From Salmonella enterica subsp. enterica serovar Choleraesuis (lineage in GTDB: Bacteria > Pseudomonadota > Gammaproteobacteria > Enterobacterales > Enterobacteriaceae): a stretch of 64,000 nt of DNA. Location of the stretch: positions 2,728,001-2,792,000 of the forward strand of contig AP025685.1 of the NCBI GenBank assembly GCA_022846635.1, read 5' to 3'. The notes under the pieces were generated by a model. It did no database searches, had not been told where the DNA came from, and saw only the letters and a program-made list of their open reading frames with translations. Numbering within the stretch: position 1 is the first letter of the stretch; each line of letters starts with the position of its first letter. The position numbers were made by a program, and so were the translations under genes. Positions 31,671 to 44,616 of this stretch are shown here, in pieces.

Positions 31671-33344
31671 TTACTCGCCTTTAGCCGCTTTGAACGCTTC
31701 AGCCATTGCGTTAGAGAAGTTGCCTTCTTCCTGTTTGTTGTTAACAGAAGCGATTGCATCTTTCTCATCAGCTTCGTCTTTAGCACGAACAGACAGGCTG
31801 ATAGCACGGTTTTTACGGTCAACGCCAGTGAATTTAGCTTCAACTTCATCGCCAACGCTCAGAACCTGAGTAGCGTCCTCGATGCGGTCGCGGGAAGCTT
31901 CAGAAGCGCGCAGGTAACCCTCAACGCCGTCTGCTAATTCAACTGTAGCACCTTTTGCATCTACTGCAGTGACTTTACCAGTCACGATGGCGCCTTTCTT
32001 GTTCAGAGCAACCCAGTTGTTGAACGGATCTTCTGCGAGCTGTTTAACGCCCAGAGAGATACGCTCACGCTCTGCGTCAACCTGCAGAACAACGGCTGCG
32101 ATTTCGTCGCCTTTTTTGTATTCACGAACTGCTTCTTCGCCTGCAACGTTCCAGGAGATGTCAGACAGGTGAACCAGGCCGTCGATACCGCCGTCCAGGC
32201 CGATGAAGATACCGAAGTCAGTGATAGACTTGATTTTACCTTCAACGCGGTCGCCTTTGTTGTGGGTCTCAGCGAACTGCTGCCATGGGTTGGCTTTGCA
32301 CTGTTTCAGGCCCAGGGAGATACGACGACGTTCTTCGTCGATATCCAGAACCATAACTTCCACTACGTCACCAACGTTAACAACTTTGGATGGGTGGATG
32401 TTTTTGTTGGTCCAGTCCATTTCAGACACGTGAACCAGGCCTTCAACGCCTTCTTCGATTTCAACGAAGCAGCCGTAGTCGGTCAGGTTGGTCACGCGAC
32501 CAGTCAGGCGGGTACCTTCTGGGTAACGCTTAGCGATAGCTACCCATGGATCTTCGCCCAGCTGTTTCAGGCCCAGGGACACACGAGTACGTTCGCGGTC
32601 GAATTTCAGCACTTTAACAGTGATTTCATCGCCAACGTTCACGATTTCGCTTGGATGCTTAACGCGTTTCCATGCCATATCGGTGATGTGCAGCAGGCCG
32701 TCTACGCCGCCCAGGTCCACGAAAGCACCGTAGTCGGTAAGGTTCTTAACGATACCTTTAACTTCCATGCCTTCTTGCAGGTTTTCGAGCAGCTGATCGC
32801 GCTCTGCGCTGTTTTCAGACTCGATGACCGCGCGACGAGAAACAACAACGTTGTTACGCTTCTGGTCAAGCTTGATTACTTTGAATTCAAGCTCTTTGCC
32901 TTCGAGGTGCAGCGTGTCGCGAACCGGACGTACGTCAACCAGGGAACCTGGCAGGAACGCACGAATGCCGTTCAGCTCAACAGTGAAGCCGCCCTTGACT
33001 TTGCCGTTGATAACACCAGTAACGGTTTCTGCTTCTTCGTAAGCTTTTTCCAGCATCAGCCACGCTTCGTGACGTTTAGCTTTCTCACGAGACAGCAGGG
33101 TTTCACCGAAACCGTCTTCTACTGCATCCAGAGCAACGTCAACTTCGTCACCAACCTGGATTTCAAGTTCGCCCTGGGCGTTTTTGAACTGCTCTGCCGG
33201 GATGGCGGATTCAGATTTCAGGCCAGCGTCAACCAGCACTACGTCTTTATCGATAGCAACAACAACACCACGAACGATAGAACCCGGGCGGGTTTCGATT
33301 TCTTTCAGGGACTCTTCAAAGAGTTGAGCAAAAGATTCAGTCAT
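31671..33344 (-). CDS. rpsA: 30S ribosomal protein S1
   Basis: A 557-residue protein with six S1/OB repeats, the E. coli arrangement. Repeats 1-2 bind the ribosome and 3-6 bind mRNA. The repeated signatures [39 protein letters not shown] and [20 protein letters not shown] are easy to see. Codon choice is strongly biased, as in highly expressed genes, which leaves a long but meaningless open frame on the opposite strand. It follows cmk with a long leader. Confidence 0.98.
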   Translation of the reverse strand: MTESFAQLFEESLKEIETRPGSIVRGVVVAIDKDVVLVDAGLKSESAIPAEQFKNAQGELEIQVGDEVDVALDAVEDGFGETLLSREKAKRHEAWLMLEKAYEEAETVTGVINGKVKGGFTVELNGIRAFLPGSLVDVRPVRDTLHLEGKELEFKVIKLDQKRNNVVVSRRAVIESENSAERDQLLENLQEGMEVKGIVKNLTDYGAFVDLGGVDGLLHITDMAWKRVKHPSEIVNVGDEITVKVLKFDRERTRVSLGLKQLGEDPWVAIAKRYPEGTRLTGRVTNLTDYGCFVEIEEGVEGLVHVSEMDWTNKNIHPSKVVNVGDVVEVMVLDIDEERRRISLGLKQCKANPWQQFAETHNKGDRVEGKIKSITDFGIFIGLDGGIDGLVHLSDISWNVAGEEAVREYKKGDEIAAVVLQVDAERERISLGVKQLAEDPFNNWVALNKKGAIVTGKVTAVDAKGATVELADGVEGYLRASEASRDRIEDATQVLSVGDEVEAKFTGVDRKNRAISLSVRAKDEADEKDAIASVNNKQEEGNFSNAMAEAFKAAKGE

Positions 33345-33562
33345 GTTTAATCTTCAGGGTCTTTTATTAACGTCCACCTGGCCTCATGCCGGATGGGGTT
33401 GTTTCACATGCCCGCTGCAATCCTTTGCAACAGGTACTGCAATTCGGTTTACGCTCTGCTATTTCGACGCAGCGTAGCGGCCTTAATAACTCGTCTACCG
33501 AACGATTAAGTTTAAACGCTTTTGGTCAGACTCGCCGCTATTACACCAGTCGCTAAAAACTA
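33345..33562 (-). promoter_or_regulatory. cmk-rpsA leader region
   Basis: A 218 bp untranslated interval. In gamma-proteobacteria the rpsA leader folds into several hairpins, which S1 itself binds to repress its own translation. Local inverted repeats are present (for example GCTGCAATCCTTTGCAACAGG), but I did not fold it. Position and length fit an autogenous control region. Confidence 0.45.
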
Positions 33563-34252
33563 TCAGGCGCAAGTATCTGCCAGTTTCTGGCGCGCGTATT
33601 GTAACGCTTTTTCAATCACTTGCTCAATGTCCATCGACGTAGAGTCGAGCACCAGAGCATCTTCTGCCGGCACTAAAGGTGCTACGGGGCGATTACGATC
33701 GCGATCGTCTCGCTCCTTGATCTCGGCCAAAAGGCGTTCAAAGTTAACACTAAAGCCCTTCTGCTGCAACTGTAGCATGCGTCGATTCGCACGCTCTTCC
33801 GCTGAGGCATCAAGGAAGATTTTCACTGGCGCATCAGGGAATACTACTGTGCCCATATCCCGACCATCGGCAATCAAACCAGGCTCTTCGCGGAATGCTC
33901 GCTGGCGGCGCAAAAGTGCTTCGCGTACCCGAGGAAACGCGGCAACCTGGGAGGCGGTATTCGCCACTTCCTGAGTGCGGATTTCCGCACTCACATCTTC
34001 ACCTTCCAGCACTACCTGCAGCCCGCTTTCGGTCGCAACAAAACGCACATCAAGATGTGCGGCCAGAGGAACCAGCGCTTCTTCGGCAGTCACGTCCACC
34101 TGATGGTGAAGCGCTGCGAGAGCTAACACGCGATAGATGGCACCAGAGTCAAGCAGATGCCAGCCTAATGTTTCGGCCATCGCCTTACATAACGTGCCCT
34201 TACCCGCGCCACTTGGGCCATCAATGGTAATCACCGGGGCATTTGCCGTCAT
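33563..34252 (-). CDS. cmk: Cytidylate kinase
   Basis: The enzyme phosphorylates CMP and dCMP with ATP. The ATG at 34250-34252 ([20 protein letters not shown]) gives 229 residues (E. coli 227); a frame extending 15 codons upstream is not supported. The P-loop GPSGAGKGT, the CMP-binding [16 protein letters not shown] and [15 protein letters not shown] and the lid EERANRR are present. Upstream of rpsA on the same strand, as in E. coli. Confidence 0.96.
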   Translation of the reverse strand: MTANAPVITIDGPSGAGKGTLCKAMAETLGWHLLDSGAIYRVLALAALHHQVDVTAEEALVPLAAHLDVRFVATESGLQVVLEGEDVSAEIRTQEVANTASQVAAFPRVREALLRRQRAFREEPGLIADGRDMGTVVFPDAPVKIFLDASAEERANRRMLQLQQKGFSVNFERLLAEIKERDDRDRNRPVAPLVPAEDALVLDSTSMDIEQVIEKALQYARQKLADTCA

Positions 34253-34431
34253 CGTTCTCTCCTTAAGCTGGGTCGCCTTAATATAAACGCGCTGCATTAT
34301 ACGCAGTTGGCCTGTGGATAGTTACCATAGAATGCAAATAAGCGCGCCGGCTTACGAGCCAGTCATAAAGTATAGCGGGGAGGGAGATGCACCGCCGCGC
34401 CATCCTACGTGGCACGACGGTGAGAAAGGCA

Positions 34432-35718
34432 TCAGGCCAGAGTGCTCAGGCGTGCCAACTGCTCGAAATAATCAGGGAACGTTTTGGCGGTACAGCCGGG
34501 ATCGAGAATGGTAATAGGCGTGTCGGACAGCGCCACTAACGAGAAGCACATAGCCATTCGGTGATCGTTGTAGGTTTCAATATTCGCGGTGCGCAGATGG
34601 GCCGGAGGCGTGACGCTAATATAATCGTGCCCCTCTTCCACTTCCGCGCCAACTTTACGCAGCTCCGCTGCCATAGCGGCCAGCCTGTCAGTCTCTTTCA
34701 CGCGCCAGTTATAAATATTACGCAGCGTCGTCGTCCCATCGGCAAACAGCGCAGTGGTCGCGATAGTCATGGCAGCATCCGGAATATGGTTCATATCCAT
34801 ATCAATGGCGTGCAGTTCTCCACGCTCGCAGGCGATGAAATCATCCCCCCAGGTCACGATAGCGCCCATTTTTTCCAGTACATCGGCAAAACGAATATCG
34901 CCCTGTACGCTATTACGGCCAATACCGGTTACCGTCACTTTGCCGCCCCGGATTGCGCCCGCCGCCAGGAAATAAGAAGCGGAAGAAGCATCGCCTTCAA
35001 CCAGATAATCACCTGGAGCCTGATAATGCTGACCACCGGCAATTTCAAAGCGCTGGTAGTTATGGTTTGCCACCGCAACGCCAAAGGTTTGCATCAGCTT
35101 TAACGTGATATCGATATAAGGCTTCGACACCAGATCTCCGTCGATAGTAATGACGGTTTTCTCTGGAGCTAACGGTGCCATCATTAATAATGCGGTCAGA
35201 AACTGACTGGAAACGCTGCCGTCAACGCTGACCGCTCCGCCCTTAAATCCACCCTGTAAACGCAGCGGTGGATAGTTTTCATTCTCGAGATATTCAATGC
35301 GCGCTCCGCCCTGGCGTAGCGCATCCACCAAGTGCCCGATCGGGCGCTCTTTCATGCGCGGCTCGCCGGTGAGCACAACATCATGTTCACCAAGGCACAG
35401 TGCCGCTGCCAGCGGGCGCATAGCCGTTCCGGCATTTCCCAAAAACAGTTCCAGAGGCTCGGCCGCATGCAGCGGGCCACCCAGTCCGATAACTTCACAT
35501 TGAGTACGGTCTTCGGAAAGTTGATAACTTACGCCCAGTTTGGTCAGGGCGTTAAGCATATGGCGCACATCGTCACTGTTCAGCAGGTTGGTCAGGCGAG
35601 TGGTGCCTTTTGCCAGAGCAGCCAGCAGCAGTGCGCGGTTAGAAACGCTTTTAGAACCAGGAAGGTTGATAGTGCCTTCAACGCGTTGAATAGGTTGAAG
35701 CGTCAGGGAGTCCAGCAT
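34432..35718 (-). CDS. aroA: 5-enolpyruvylshikimate-3-phosphate synthase
   Basis: The sixth shikimate-pathway enzyme, joining shikimate 3-phosphate and PEP. It has 428 residues (E. coli 427). Lys in [18 protein letters not shown], the glyphosate-site segment [13 protein letters not shown] near residue 95 (class I, with wild-type Gly, Thr and Pro) and [10 protein letters not shown] near residue 385 are all visible. It is transcribed from serC across a 74 bp gap that contains a strong hairpin. E. coli has ycaL between aroA and cmk; here only 179 bp without a gene separates them. Confidence 0.97.
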   Translation of the reverse strand: MLDSLTLQPIQRVEGTINLPGSKSVSNRALLLAALAKGTTRLTNLLNSDDVRHMLNALTKLGVSYQLSEDRTQCEVIGLGGPLHAAEPLELFLGNAGTAMRPLAAALCLGEHDVVLTGEPRMKERPIGHLVDALRQGGARIEYLENENYPPLRLQGGFKGGAVSVDGSVSSQFLTALLMMAPLAPEKTVITIDGDLVSKPYIDITLKLMQTFGVAVANHNYQRFEIAGGQHYQAPGDYLVEGDASSASYFLAAGAIRGGKVTVTGIGRNSVQGDIRFADVLEKMGAIVTWGDDFIACERGELHAIDMDMNHIPDAAMTIATTALFADGTTTLRNIYNWRVKETDRLAAMAAELRKVGAEVEEGHDYISVTPPAHLRTANIETYNDHRMAMCFSLVALSDTPITILDPGCTAKTFPDYFEQLARLSTLA

Positions 35719-35751
35719 AAAGGAGAGTACTCTTAATCAGTCGTTATCAGC

Positions 35752-35771
35752 GCCCCGGCGCAGGCCGGGGC
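35752..35771 (-). other. Strong intercistronic hairpin between serC and aroA
   Basis: A perfect 8 bp GC-rich stem GCCCCGGC/GCCGGGGC with a GCAG loop. On the minus strand the T run comes before, not after, the stem, so it is not a standard terminator. A serC-aroA intercistronic hairpin that trims aroA expression or protects the serC 3' end fits the position. Confidence 0.6.
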
Positions 35772-35792
35772 AAAAAAAATTAGCAGTAATAA

Positions 35793-36881
35793 TTAACCGT
35801 GGCGGCGTTCGAAATCACGCATGAAATCAGTCAGGGCAACAACGCCTTCCAGCGGCATAGCGTTATAGATAGAAGCGCGCATCCCTCCGACCGCCCGATG
35901 GCCTTTCAGCGCATGCAGACCGGCGGCAAAGGACTCTTCCAGGAACAGACTATCGAGGCTGCTGTTCGCCAGCTGGAACGGCACGTTCATACGCGAACGG
36001 TTACCTGCAGCAACATCGTTGCGGTAGAAGTCACTGGAGTCGATAACGCCATACAGCAGATCGGCTTTCTGCTGGTTTACTTTATCCATTGCGCTCAGAC
36101 CGCCGTTCTCTTTGAGCCACTTAAATACCAGACCGGCCAGATACCATGCAAATGTTGGCGGGGTGTTAAACATCGAATGGTTTTCGTCCAAAGTACGGTA
36201 ATCAATAATAGATGGGCAGGAGTTATCCACGCGAGACAGCAGATCCTCACGTACGATAACGACCGCCAGCCCTGCCGGGCCAATATTTTTTTGCGCGCCG
36301 GCATAGATAACGCCAAAGCGGCTGACATCAATCGGGCGGGACAAAATGGTGGATGAGAAATCGGCCGCAACGACGGTTTCAGCACCGAAGTTCGGGGTTT
36401 CGTCAATGGCGATACCATCGATAGTTTCATTCGGGCAGTAGTGCAGATAACCGGCCCCTGGGGTCAGCGCCCATTCGCTCATCGGGCGAATAGCACGCTT
36501 GCCATCAACGGTAATTTTCGGGTCAATAACATTGGTTTTAATGTACTTGTTCGCTTCCTTAACTGCGCTGGCCGCCCAATAGCCGCCATCAACATAATCC
36601 GCAGTCGGATTGCCACCCATTAGGTTCAGCGGTACTGCGGCGAACTGGCCGCGACCGCCGCCGTGGCAGAACAGTACTTTATAATTAGCGGGAACTTGTA
36701 ATAAATCACGCAGGTCGCTTTCAGCCTGTTCGGCGACCGCGATAAATGGTTTACCGCGATGGCTGACTTCCATCACCGAAGTGCCTAAACCGTTCCAGTC
36801 ACGCAGTTCTTCCTGCGCCTGACGGAGGACGTCCGCCGGAATCATTGCCGGGCCTGAGCTGAAATTATAAACCTGTGTCAT
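35793..36881 (-). CDS. serC: Phosphoserine aminotransferase
   Basis: A PLP enzyme serving serine synthesis (3-phosphohydroxypyruvate to phosphoserine) and pyridoxal phosphate synthesis (erythronate branch). It has 362 residues as in E. coli. The PLP lysine is in [17 protein letters not shown] near residue 198; the start [19 protein letters not shown] and phosphate-binding [14 protein letters not shown] are conserved. It forms an operon with aroA, linking serine and aromatic synthesis. Confidence 0.97.
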   Translation of the reverse strand: MTQVYNFSSGPAMIPADVLRQAQEELRDWNGLGTSVMEVSHRGKPFIAVAEQAESDLRDLLQVPANYKVLFCHGGGRGQFAAVPLNLMGGNPTADYVDGGYWAASAVKEANKYIKTNVIDPKITVDGKRAIRPMSEWALTPGAGYLHYCPNETIDGIAIDETPNFGAETVVAADFSSTILSRPIDVSRFGVIYAGAQKNIGPAGLAVVIVREDLLSRVDNSCPSIIDYRTLDENHSMFNTPPTFAWYLAGLVFKWLKENGGLSAMDKVNQQKADLLYGVIDSSDFYRNDVAAGNRSRMNVPFQLANSSLDSLFLEESFAAGLHALKGHRAVGGMRASIYNAMPLEGVVALTDFMRDFERRHG

Positions 36882-37100
36882 TTCCCCACCATATGCACGA
36901 GTAATGCGACATAAAGCCGCCTGAGAGTTGGTAATTTTTTATCACCCAGGAAGCGTGGCCGCAATGGTTATTAACTTTAGGTGTTAATACGTACAAACTG
37001 TGAGCGCCATCAAAGGCAGTAAAAACGCGGAATACCAGAAAAAGTATGGCCGTGCGCCTGGAAAAATTTTCTCCCGACTCACGGCCTGACTTTTGAACAA

Positions 37101-38150
37101 TTAGTACTGGTTAAACATCGCCTGAATCCGCTGTGGGTCGCGGGTTTGGGTTAATGCCAGTTGCAGCAGAACCCTGGCCTTTTGCGGATTTAAGGTGCCG
37201 GAAGCAACAAAGCCATATTTTGCATCATCGACTTCAGCATCCTGAGTCGTCGAGCCGGACGGTACTCGCGAGGAACGCACTACCGCTACGCCGTTATGGG
37301 CGGCGCTGGCCAGCGAATCAAATACGGTTTTGTACATATTGCCGTTACCAACACCGGCGCTGACAATCCCCTGATAGCCATCCTGTATCAGAGCCTTAAC
37401 CGGCAAATCGCTGGCATTCGCATAATTATAAACGATACCAACTTTGGGTAGGCTGGAGAGCTTACTCACGTCAAATGGAGTGCTTAACGTATGCGTACGG
37501 GTCGGGCGGCGCTGATAGTCTACTTTTCCGTTATGGATATAGCCCAGCGGGCCAAAGTTTACGGATTTGAAGGTTTCAACATGGGTAGTATTGGTTTTCG
37601 TAACATCACGGCCATCCAGCACATCGTCATTCATTACCACCAAAACGCCGCGTTGACGTGAAGCGGGATCAGCCGCAACCACTACGGCGTTATAGAGGTT
37701 AAACGGACCATCGGCACTCATCGCGGTGGATGGGCGCATAGCGCCAACCAGCACTACCGGCTTATCGCATTTTACCGTGAGATTAAGGAAATAAGAGGTC
37801 TCTTCCATGGTATCTGTACCATGGGTGATGACGAAACCATCGGTAGACGAGCACTGCTGATTAATTGTTTTCGCCAGTTTCAACCATACCTCATCATTCA
37901 TATCCTGCGAGCCAATATTCACCACCTGCTCACCGCGAATATTCGCCACATCCTTAAGCTGAGGTACGGCATCAACTAATGCGTTTACGCCCACTTTTCC
38001 GGCGGTATAACTGGACTTAGTTGCCGATTCTCCACCGCCTGCGATGGTGCCGCCTGTGGCGAGGATCGTAACATTTGGCAGCGCCATAGCGCCGGAACTG
38101 AACCCACTAATAAGTAATGCCAGCATGCTAATCTTCAATGATTTCATCAT
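37101..38150 (-). CDS. ansB: Periplasmic L-asparaginase II
   Basis: A 349-residue type II asparaginase with a Sec signal peptide (MMKSLKISMLALLISGFSSGAMA, mature start LPNVTILATGG). Catalytic elements are complete: ATGGTIAGGG with the nucleophile Thr, Ser in VNIGSQDMND, THGTDTMEETSYF with the Thr-Asp pair, and Lys in GAMRPSTAMSADGP's downstream region. It hydrolyses asparagine to aspartate and ammonia in the periplasm and in E. coli is anaerobically induced. In E. coli ansB is at about 66 min; here it lies between serC and ycaO. Two adjacent ATGs are possible; the second (38147) has the better spacing from AAGGAG. Confidence 0.95.
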   Translation of the reverse strand: MMKSLKISMLALLISGFSSGAMALPNVTILATGGTIAGGGESATKSSYTAGKVGVNALVDAVPQLKDVANIRGEQVVNIGSQDMNDEVWLKLAKTINQQCSSTDGFVITHGTDTMEETSYFLNLTVKCDKPVVLVGAMRPSTAMSADGPFNLYNAVVVAADPASRQRGVLVVMNDDVLDGRDVTKTNTTHVETFKSVNFGPLGYIHNGKVDYQRRPTRTHTLSTPFDVSKLSSLPKVGIVYNYANASDLPVKALIQDGYQGIVSAGVGNGNMYKTVFDSLASAAHNGVAVVRSSRVPSGSTTQDAEVDDAKYGFVASGTLNPQKARVLLQLALTQTRDPQRIQAMFNQY

Positions 38151-38289
38151 GTTCTCCTTATAGGGTAGGCCCGCATTATTACCACTTAACCGTATAAAAA
38201 ATGTGACAAACCAAAGATATCGAAGACGTAGAGCTGAAAACTAAAAAAACGTATCATAACGGCCTAAATCCCCCACTAAGTGACTCACC

Positions 38290-40062
38290 ATGACCCAAAC
38301 TTTCATCCCAGGCAAAGACGCGGCCCTGGAAGATTCCATCGCACGTTTTAAAGAGCTTCTGGCAAATCAGGGCTTCGAAATCGAAGAAGCGTCCTGGCTG
38401 AACCCGGTGCCAAACGTATGGTCAGTACATATTCGCGATACCGACTGCGCGCTATGCTTCGCCAACGGTAAAGGCGCTACCCGCAAGGCAGCGCTGGCAT
38501 CGGCGCTGGGTGAATACCTGGAGCGTTTGTCCACTAACTATTTCTTCGCTGACTTCTGGCTGGGTAACAACGTAGCCAGTGGCCCGTTTGTACACTATCC
38601 GGACGAAAAGTGGTTCGCTATCCCGGAAGATGACTCTCTGCCGCAGGGGATCCTCGATCCTCAGTTGCGCGATTTTTACGATCCGGATAACGAACTGGCC
38701 GCCAGCATGTTGGTTGATTTCCAGTCTGGTAATGAAGAACGCGGTATCTGTGCCCTGCCGTTTGTCCGCCAGTCGGACCAGAAGACCGTATATGTTCCAA
38801 TGAACATCATAGGCAACCTTTATGTATCAAACGGGATGTCCGCAGGTAATACCACGGCCGAAGCGCGCGTACAGGGTCTTTCAGAGATTTTCGAACGCTT
38901 CGTTAAAAACCGTATCATCGCCGAATCAATCAGCCTGCCGCTGATCCCACAGGAAGTTCTGGCGCGTTATCCGGCTGTGGTTGAAGCCATCAACACATTG
39001 GAAAACGAAGGCTTCCCAATCTACTCCTTCGACGCCTCTCTGGGCGGCAAGTATCCGGTAATTTGCGTCGTGTTGTTTAACCCGCAGAATGGCACCTGCT
39101 TTGCTTCGTTCGGGGCTCATCCTGATTTTGGCGTAGCGCTTGAACGCACCGTTACCGAGTTATTGCAGGGCCGTGGCCTGAAAGATCTCGACGTATTCAC
39201 CGCCCCAACCTTTGATGATGAGGAAGTGGCCGAACACGCTAACCTCGAGACTCACTTTATCGACTCCAGCGGTCTAATCAGCTGGGACATGTTTAAACAG
39301 GATGCAGATTATCCGTTTGCCGACTGGTCATTTACCGGAACCACTGCTGAAGAGTTCGCCACGCTGATGAACATTTTCAAAGAGGAAGGTAAAGAGGTCT
39401 ACATCGCTGACTATCGCCATCTGGGCGTTGATGCCTGCCGTATTTTGGTACCAGGCATGTCGGATATCTATCCGGCGGAAGATCTGTGGCTGGCCAATAA
39501 CACCATGGGTGTCCATCTGCGTGAAACGCTGCTGGCACTGCCTGATAGCGACTGGGCGCAGGAAGATTACATTGCCCTGCTTGAGCAATTAGATGAAGAA
39601 GGCCACGACGATTTTACCCGCATTCGTGAGCTGCTGGGTCTGGCCACCGGCTCCAATAATGGCTGGTACACCCTGCGCATCGGCGAACTGAAAGCCCTGC
39701 TGGCGCTGGCCGGTGGCGATCGCGAACAGGCCCTGACCTGGATTGAGTGGGCGCTTGAATTTAATAGCTCAGTTTACAGCCCGGAGCGCGCCCGCTTTAT
39801 GCGCTGCCTGCAAACTTTACTGTTACTCAATCAGGAGCCAGATCGCGACCCGGCTCAGTACTACGATGCATTCAGAAAAATGTATGGCTCTGAAGCTTTA
39901 GAAGCAGCCAGCGCGGCAATCAGCGGTGAAGCACCATTCTATGGCTTACCGGCAATTGATGAAAACCTTGAAGCTCTGCCTGCCCATCAGGCGTTACTCC
40001 GCGCCTATCAGAAACTTCAGACAGCAAAGCAACGTTTTTGGAAAGATATTGAGAAAGTTTGA
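38290..40062 (+). CDS. ycaO: YcaO: ATP-dependent cyclodehydratase-family protein
   Basis: A 590-residue YcaO protein (E. coli 586). The N-terminal YcaO domain (residues about 60-400) binds ATP in a unique fold, with GKGATRKAALASALGEYLERLS and the glutamate-rich segment TTAEARVQGLSEIFERFV. The C-terminal part (about 430-580) is helical and TPR-like. In E. coli it aids RimO in beta-methylthiolation of ribosomal protein S12; no precursor-peptide gene or modification partner is adjacent here, so a RiPP role is unlikely. Divergent from ansB; in E. coli it neighbours focA as here. Confidence 0.93.
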   Translation: MTQTFIPGKDAALEDSIARFKELLANQGFEIEEASWLNPVPNVWSVHIRDTDCALCFANGKGATRKAALASALGEYLERLSTNYFFADFWLGNNVASGPFVHYPDEKWFAIPEDDSLPQGILDPQLRDFYDPDNELAASMLVDFQSGNEERGICALPFVRQSDQKTVYVPMNIIGNLYVSNGMSAGNTTAEARVQGLSEIFERFVKNRIIAESISLPLIPQEVLARYPAVVEAINTLENEGFPIYSFDASLGGKYPVICVVLFNPQNGTCFASFGAHPDFGVALERTVTELLQGRGLKDLDVFTAPTFDDEEVAEHANLETHFIDSSGLISWDMFKQDADYPFADWSFTGTTAEEFATLMNIFKEEGKEVYIADYRHLGVDACRILVPGMSDIYPAEDLWLANNTMGVHLRETLLALPDSDWAQEDYIALLEQLDEEGHDDFTRIRELLGLATGSNNGWYTLRIGELKALLALAGGDREQALTWIEWALEFNSSVYSPERARFMRCLQTLLLLNQEPDRDPAQYYDAFRKMYGSEALEAASAAISGEAPFYGLPAIDENLEALPAHQALLRAYQKLQTAKQRFWKDIEKV

Positions 40063-40100
40063 TTTAAACCGCTATTCGTGACTTAGTATTTCCTTATATT

Positions 40101-40132
40101 ACCCAGCCGGCTAATACCGGACTGGGTATTTC
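40101..40132 (+). terminator. Terminator of ycaO
   Basis: A 10 bp stem ACCCAGCCGG/CCGG(A)CTGGGT with a one-base bulge and CTAATA loop, followed by a T-rich stretch, 38 bp after the ycaO stop. Confidence 0.75.
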
Positions 40133-40454
40133 TTTATTTTATATAACGAGGTGTTAATAAATAGTAAAGCACTGGTAAATTGTAATTGTATTAATTGATT
40201 CACAATGCTACTGAATCATTTAATTGATTGATATTTTTTAACCAGCGCAAATGGCAAGGAGTAACGCTATTAAAAATAAATAACAAGATTTAAAAAATAT
40301 TTATACTTTTATAATCAATTACTTATCCACCTACAGATGAATAACAACACTGCTTGAAGGCTTATTAGCCAGGTGAGGCATGATCTACATCAAATTCTCA
40401 TCTATAATGCTTTGTTAGTATCTCATCGCCTAATGATTAAAGAGAGAGTTTAGT
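40133..40454 (+). promoter_or_regulatory. focA-pfl upstream regulatory region
   Basis: About 320 bp of AT-rich, gene-free DNA. In E. coli this interval carries several promoters controlled by FNR and ArcA. Visible here are an FNR-type site ATGAT-CTAC-ATCAA (40380-40393), a TATAAT (40403-40408), an ArcA-like TGTTAATAAA (40152-40161) and a tract of A/T runs. The FNR site centre is only about 28 bp from the start implied by TATAAT, so it may serve another start site or act differently from a class II activator. Confidence 0.5.
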
Positions 40455-41306
40455 GTGAAAGCTGAAAACCCTTTCGATTTATTACTGCCAAACGCAATGG
40501 CGAAAATCGCCGAAGAAGCTGGCGTTTATAAGGCGACAAAACATCCGCTAAAAACATTCTATTTAGCGATTACCGCAGGCGTATTTATCTCAATCGCTTT
40601 CGTGTTCTACATTACGGCAACCACCGGCGCTGCAGCGATGCCTTTCGGCATTGCCAAACTGGTCGGGGGACTCTGCTTCTCTCTGGGCCTGATCCTTTGT
40701 GTTATCCTCGGCGCAGACCTTTTTACTTCCAGCAACCTTATTGTCGTCGCTAAAGCGAGCGGCCGAATCACATGGTGCCAACTCTTCAGCAACTGGCTGA
40801 ACGTATATGTCGGTAACCTGGTCGGTGCCCTGCTATTCGTACTGCTAATCTGGCTGTCTGGTGAACATATGCTGGCCAACGGTGAATGGGGTCTTAACGT
40901 CCTGCAAACCGCTGACCATAAATTGCATCACACCTTTATTCAGGCGGTGGTGTTAGGGATTCTGGCAAACCTGATGGTCTGCCTGGCTGTATGGATGAGC
41001 TATTCTGGCCGCAGCCTGACTGACAAAGTCGTGGCGCTGATTTTACCGGTAGGTATGTTTGTGGCCAGTGGCTTTGAGCACAGCATCGCGAATATGTTCA
41101 TGGTTCCAATGGGTATCGTGATTCATGATTTCGCAGGCCCCGAGTTCTGGGCCGCTGTAGGCACAACGCCTGACAGTTTTAAAGATCTAACCGTGATGAA
41201 CTTCATCATCAACAACCTGATTCCAGTGACCATCGGTAACATCATTGGAGGCGGATTGCTGGTTGGGTTTACATATTGGGTAATTTATCTGCGTCGCGAC
41301 CATTAA
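40455..41306 (+). CDS. focA: Formate channel FocA
   Basis: A pentameric inner-membrane formate/H+ channel of 283 residues (E. coli 285). It begins with GTG (40455) preceded by AGAGAGAG. Six membrane segments fill residues about 30-280. The pore threonine loop ([14 protein letters not shown]) and the conserved histidine in [15 protein letters not shown] near residue 209 are present. It is the first gene of focA-pflB, which couples export of formate to its production. Confidence 0.96.
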   Translation: MKAENPFDLLLPNAMAKIAEEAGVYKATKHPLKTFYLAITAGVFISIAFVFYITATTGAAAMPFGIAKLVGGLCFSLGLILCVILGADLFTSSNLIVVAKASGRITWCQLFSNWLNVYVGNLVGALLFVLLIWLSGEHMLANGEWGLNVLQTADHKLHHTFIQAVVLGILANLMVCLAVWMSYSGRSLTDKVVALILPVGMFVASGFEHSIANMFMVPMGIVIHDFAGPEFWAAVGTTPDSFKDLTVMNFIINNLIPVTIGNIIGGGLLVGFTYWVIYLRRDH

Positions 41307-41353
41307 GTTTGCGGCCAGTAAATAAGAACTCCACATTAGAAGGTAGGTGTTAC

Positions 41354-43636
<2,283 letters not shown>

Positions 43637-43675
43637 TTGGTTTTGACTGAAAAAACGGTAACAAACGTGTAAAAT

Positions 43676-43703
43676 AAAGGCTCCACCCCGGTGGGGCCTT
43701 TTT
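43676..43703 (+). terminator. Terminator downstream of pflB
   Basis: A 12 bp stem (43676-43687 with 43690-43701, one G-T pair) ends in a T run, 39 bp after pflB. It should lower pflA transcription relative to pflB. Confidence 0.88.
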
Positions 43704-43838
43704 AATGTTGAACTTTCAGGAGTACGTTTTGCCGGGCCAATGCAGCGCACTGCGTTATTCAGCCAAAACAGACTCGACGCGGCACAAGACCGCGCTCAAT
43801 TTGCCTGGTATCAGGCATCAACTGGAGAAAACACCGCA

Positions 43839-44579
43839 ATGTCAGTTAATGGTCGTATTCACTCCTTTGAATCCTGCGGTACGGTAGACGGCCCGGGCAT
43901 TCGCTTTATTACCTTCTTCCAGGGCTGCCTGATGCGCTGCCTGTATTGCCATAACCGCGATACCTGGGATACCCACGGCGGAAAAGAAGTCACCGTTGAG
44001 GAGCTAATGAAAGAAGTTGTCACCTATCGCCACTTTATGAATGCTTCAGGCGGCGGTGTGACGGCTTCCGGTGGTGAAGCTATTTTGCAGGCCGAGTTCG
44101 TACGCGACTGGTTCCGCGCCTGCCATAAAGAAGGCATCCATACCTGCCTCGACACCAACGGCTTTGTTCGTCGCTACGATCCGGTCATTGATGAATTGCT
44201 GGAAGTGACCGATCTGGTGATGCTGGATCTCAAGCAGATGAATGATGAGATTCACCAAAATCTGGTTGGCGTATCTAATCACCGTACTCTTGAGTTCGCC
44301 CGCTATTTGGCGAAGAAAGGCATTAAAACCTGGATTCGCTACGTCGTTGTACCCGGCTGGTCAGACGATGACGACTCAGCACATCGCCTTGGGGAGTTTA
44401 CCCGCGATATGGGCAACGTAGAAAAAATTGAGCTGCTGCCATACCACGAGCTTGGTAAGCACAAGTGGGTAGCAATGGGTGAAGAGTACAAACTGGATGG
44501 CGTGAAGCCACCGAAGAAAGAGACCATGGAGCGCGTTAAAGGCATCCTGGAACAGTACGGCCACAAAGTAATGTACTAA
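43839..44579 (+). CDS. pflA: Pyruvate formate-lyase activating enzyme
   Basis: A radical SAM enzyme that installs the glycyl radical on PflB. From ATG 43839 ([20 protein letters not shown]) it has 246 residues, as in E. coli; the frame extends 33 codons upstream but this part is not in the family. The cluster motif CLMRCLYCH (Cys 29, 33 and 36) and the SAM-binding SGGEAILQ segment are present. The upstream GGAG is about 12 bases from the ATG, rather far, which may keep synthesis low. Confidence 0.97.
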   Translation: MSVNGRIHSFESCGTVDGPGIRFITFFQGCLMRCLYCHNRDTWDTHGGKEVTVEELMKEVVTYRHFMNASGGGVTASGGEAILQAEFVRDWFRACHKEGIHTCLDTNGFVRRYDPVIDELLEVTDLVMLDLKQMNDEIHQNLVGVSNHRTLEFARYLAKKGIKTWIRYVVVPGWSDDDDSAHRLGEFTRDMGNVEKIELLPYHELGKHKWVAMGEEYKLDGVKPPKKETMERVKGILEQYGHKVMY

Positions 44580-44588
44580 CTTCCCATC

Positions 44589-44616
44589 AACCGCCCTTCT
44601 CCGGGCGGTTTTTTTT
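44589..44616 (+). terminator. Rho-independent terminator of pflA
   Basis: An 8 bp stem AACCGCCC/GGGCGGTT followed by six more T, 9 bp after the pflA stop. Confidence 0.92.

Noticed and set aside
32169..33350. 393-codon frame antisense to rpsA
   Set aside because: Shadow of the repeated, codon-biased S1 domains; the same explanation as for pflB.
37048..37086. GGCCGTG...CACGGCC as the ansB terminator
   Set aside because: The 25-base loop and lack of a T tract make it unconvincing.
38290..40062. YcaO as part of a RiPP (azoline peptide) cluster
   Set aside because: No precursor peptide, dehydrogenase or transporter is adjacent, and the protein matches the housekeeping E. coli YcaO with its C-terminal helical domain.
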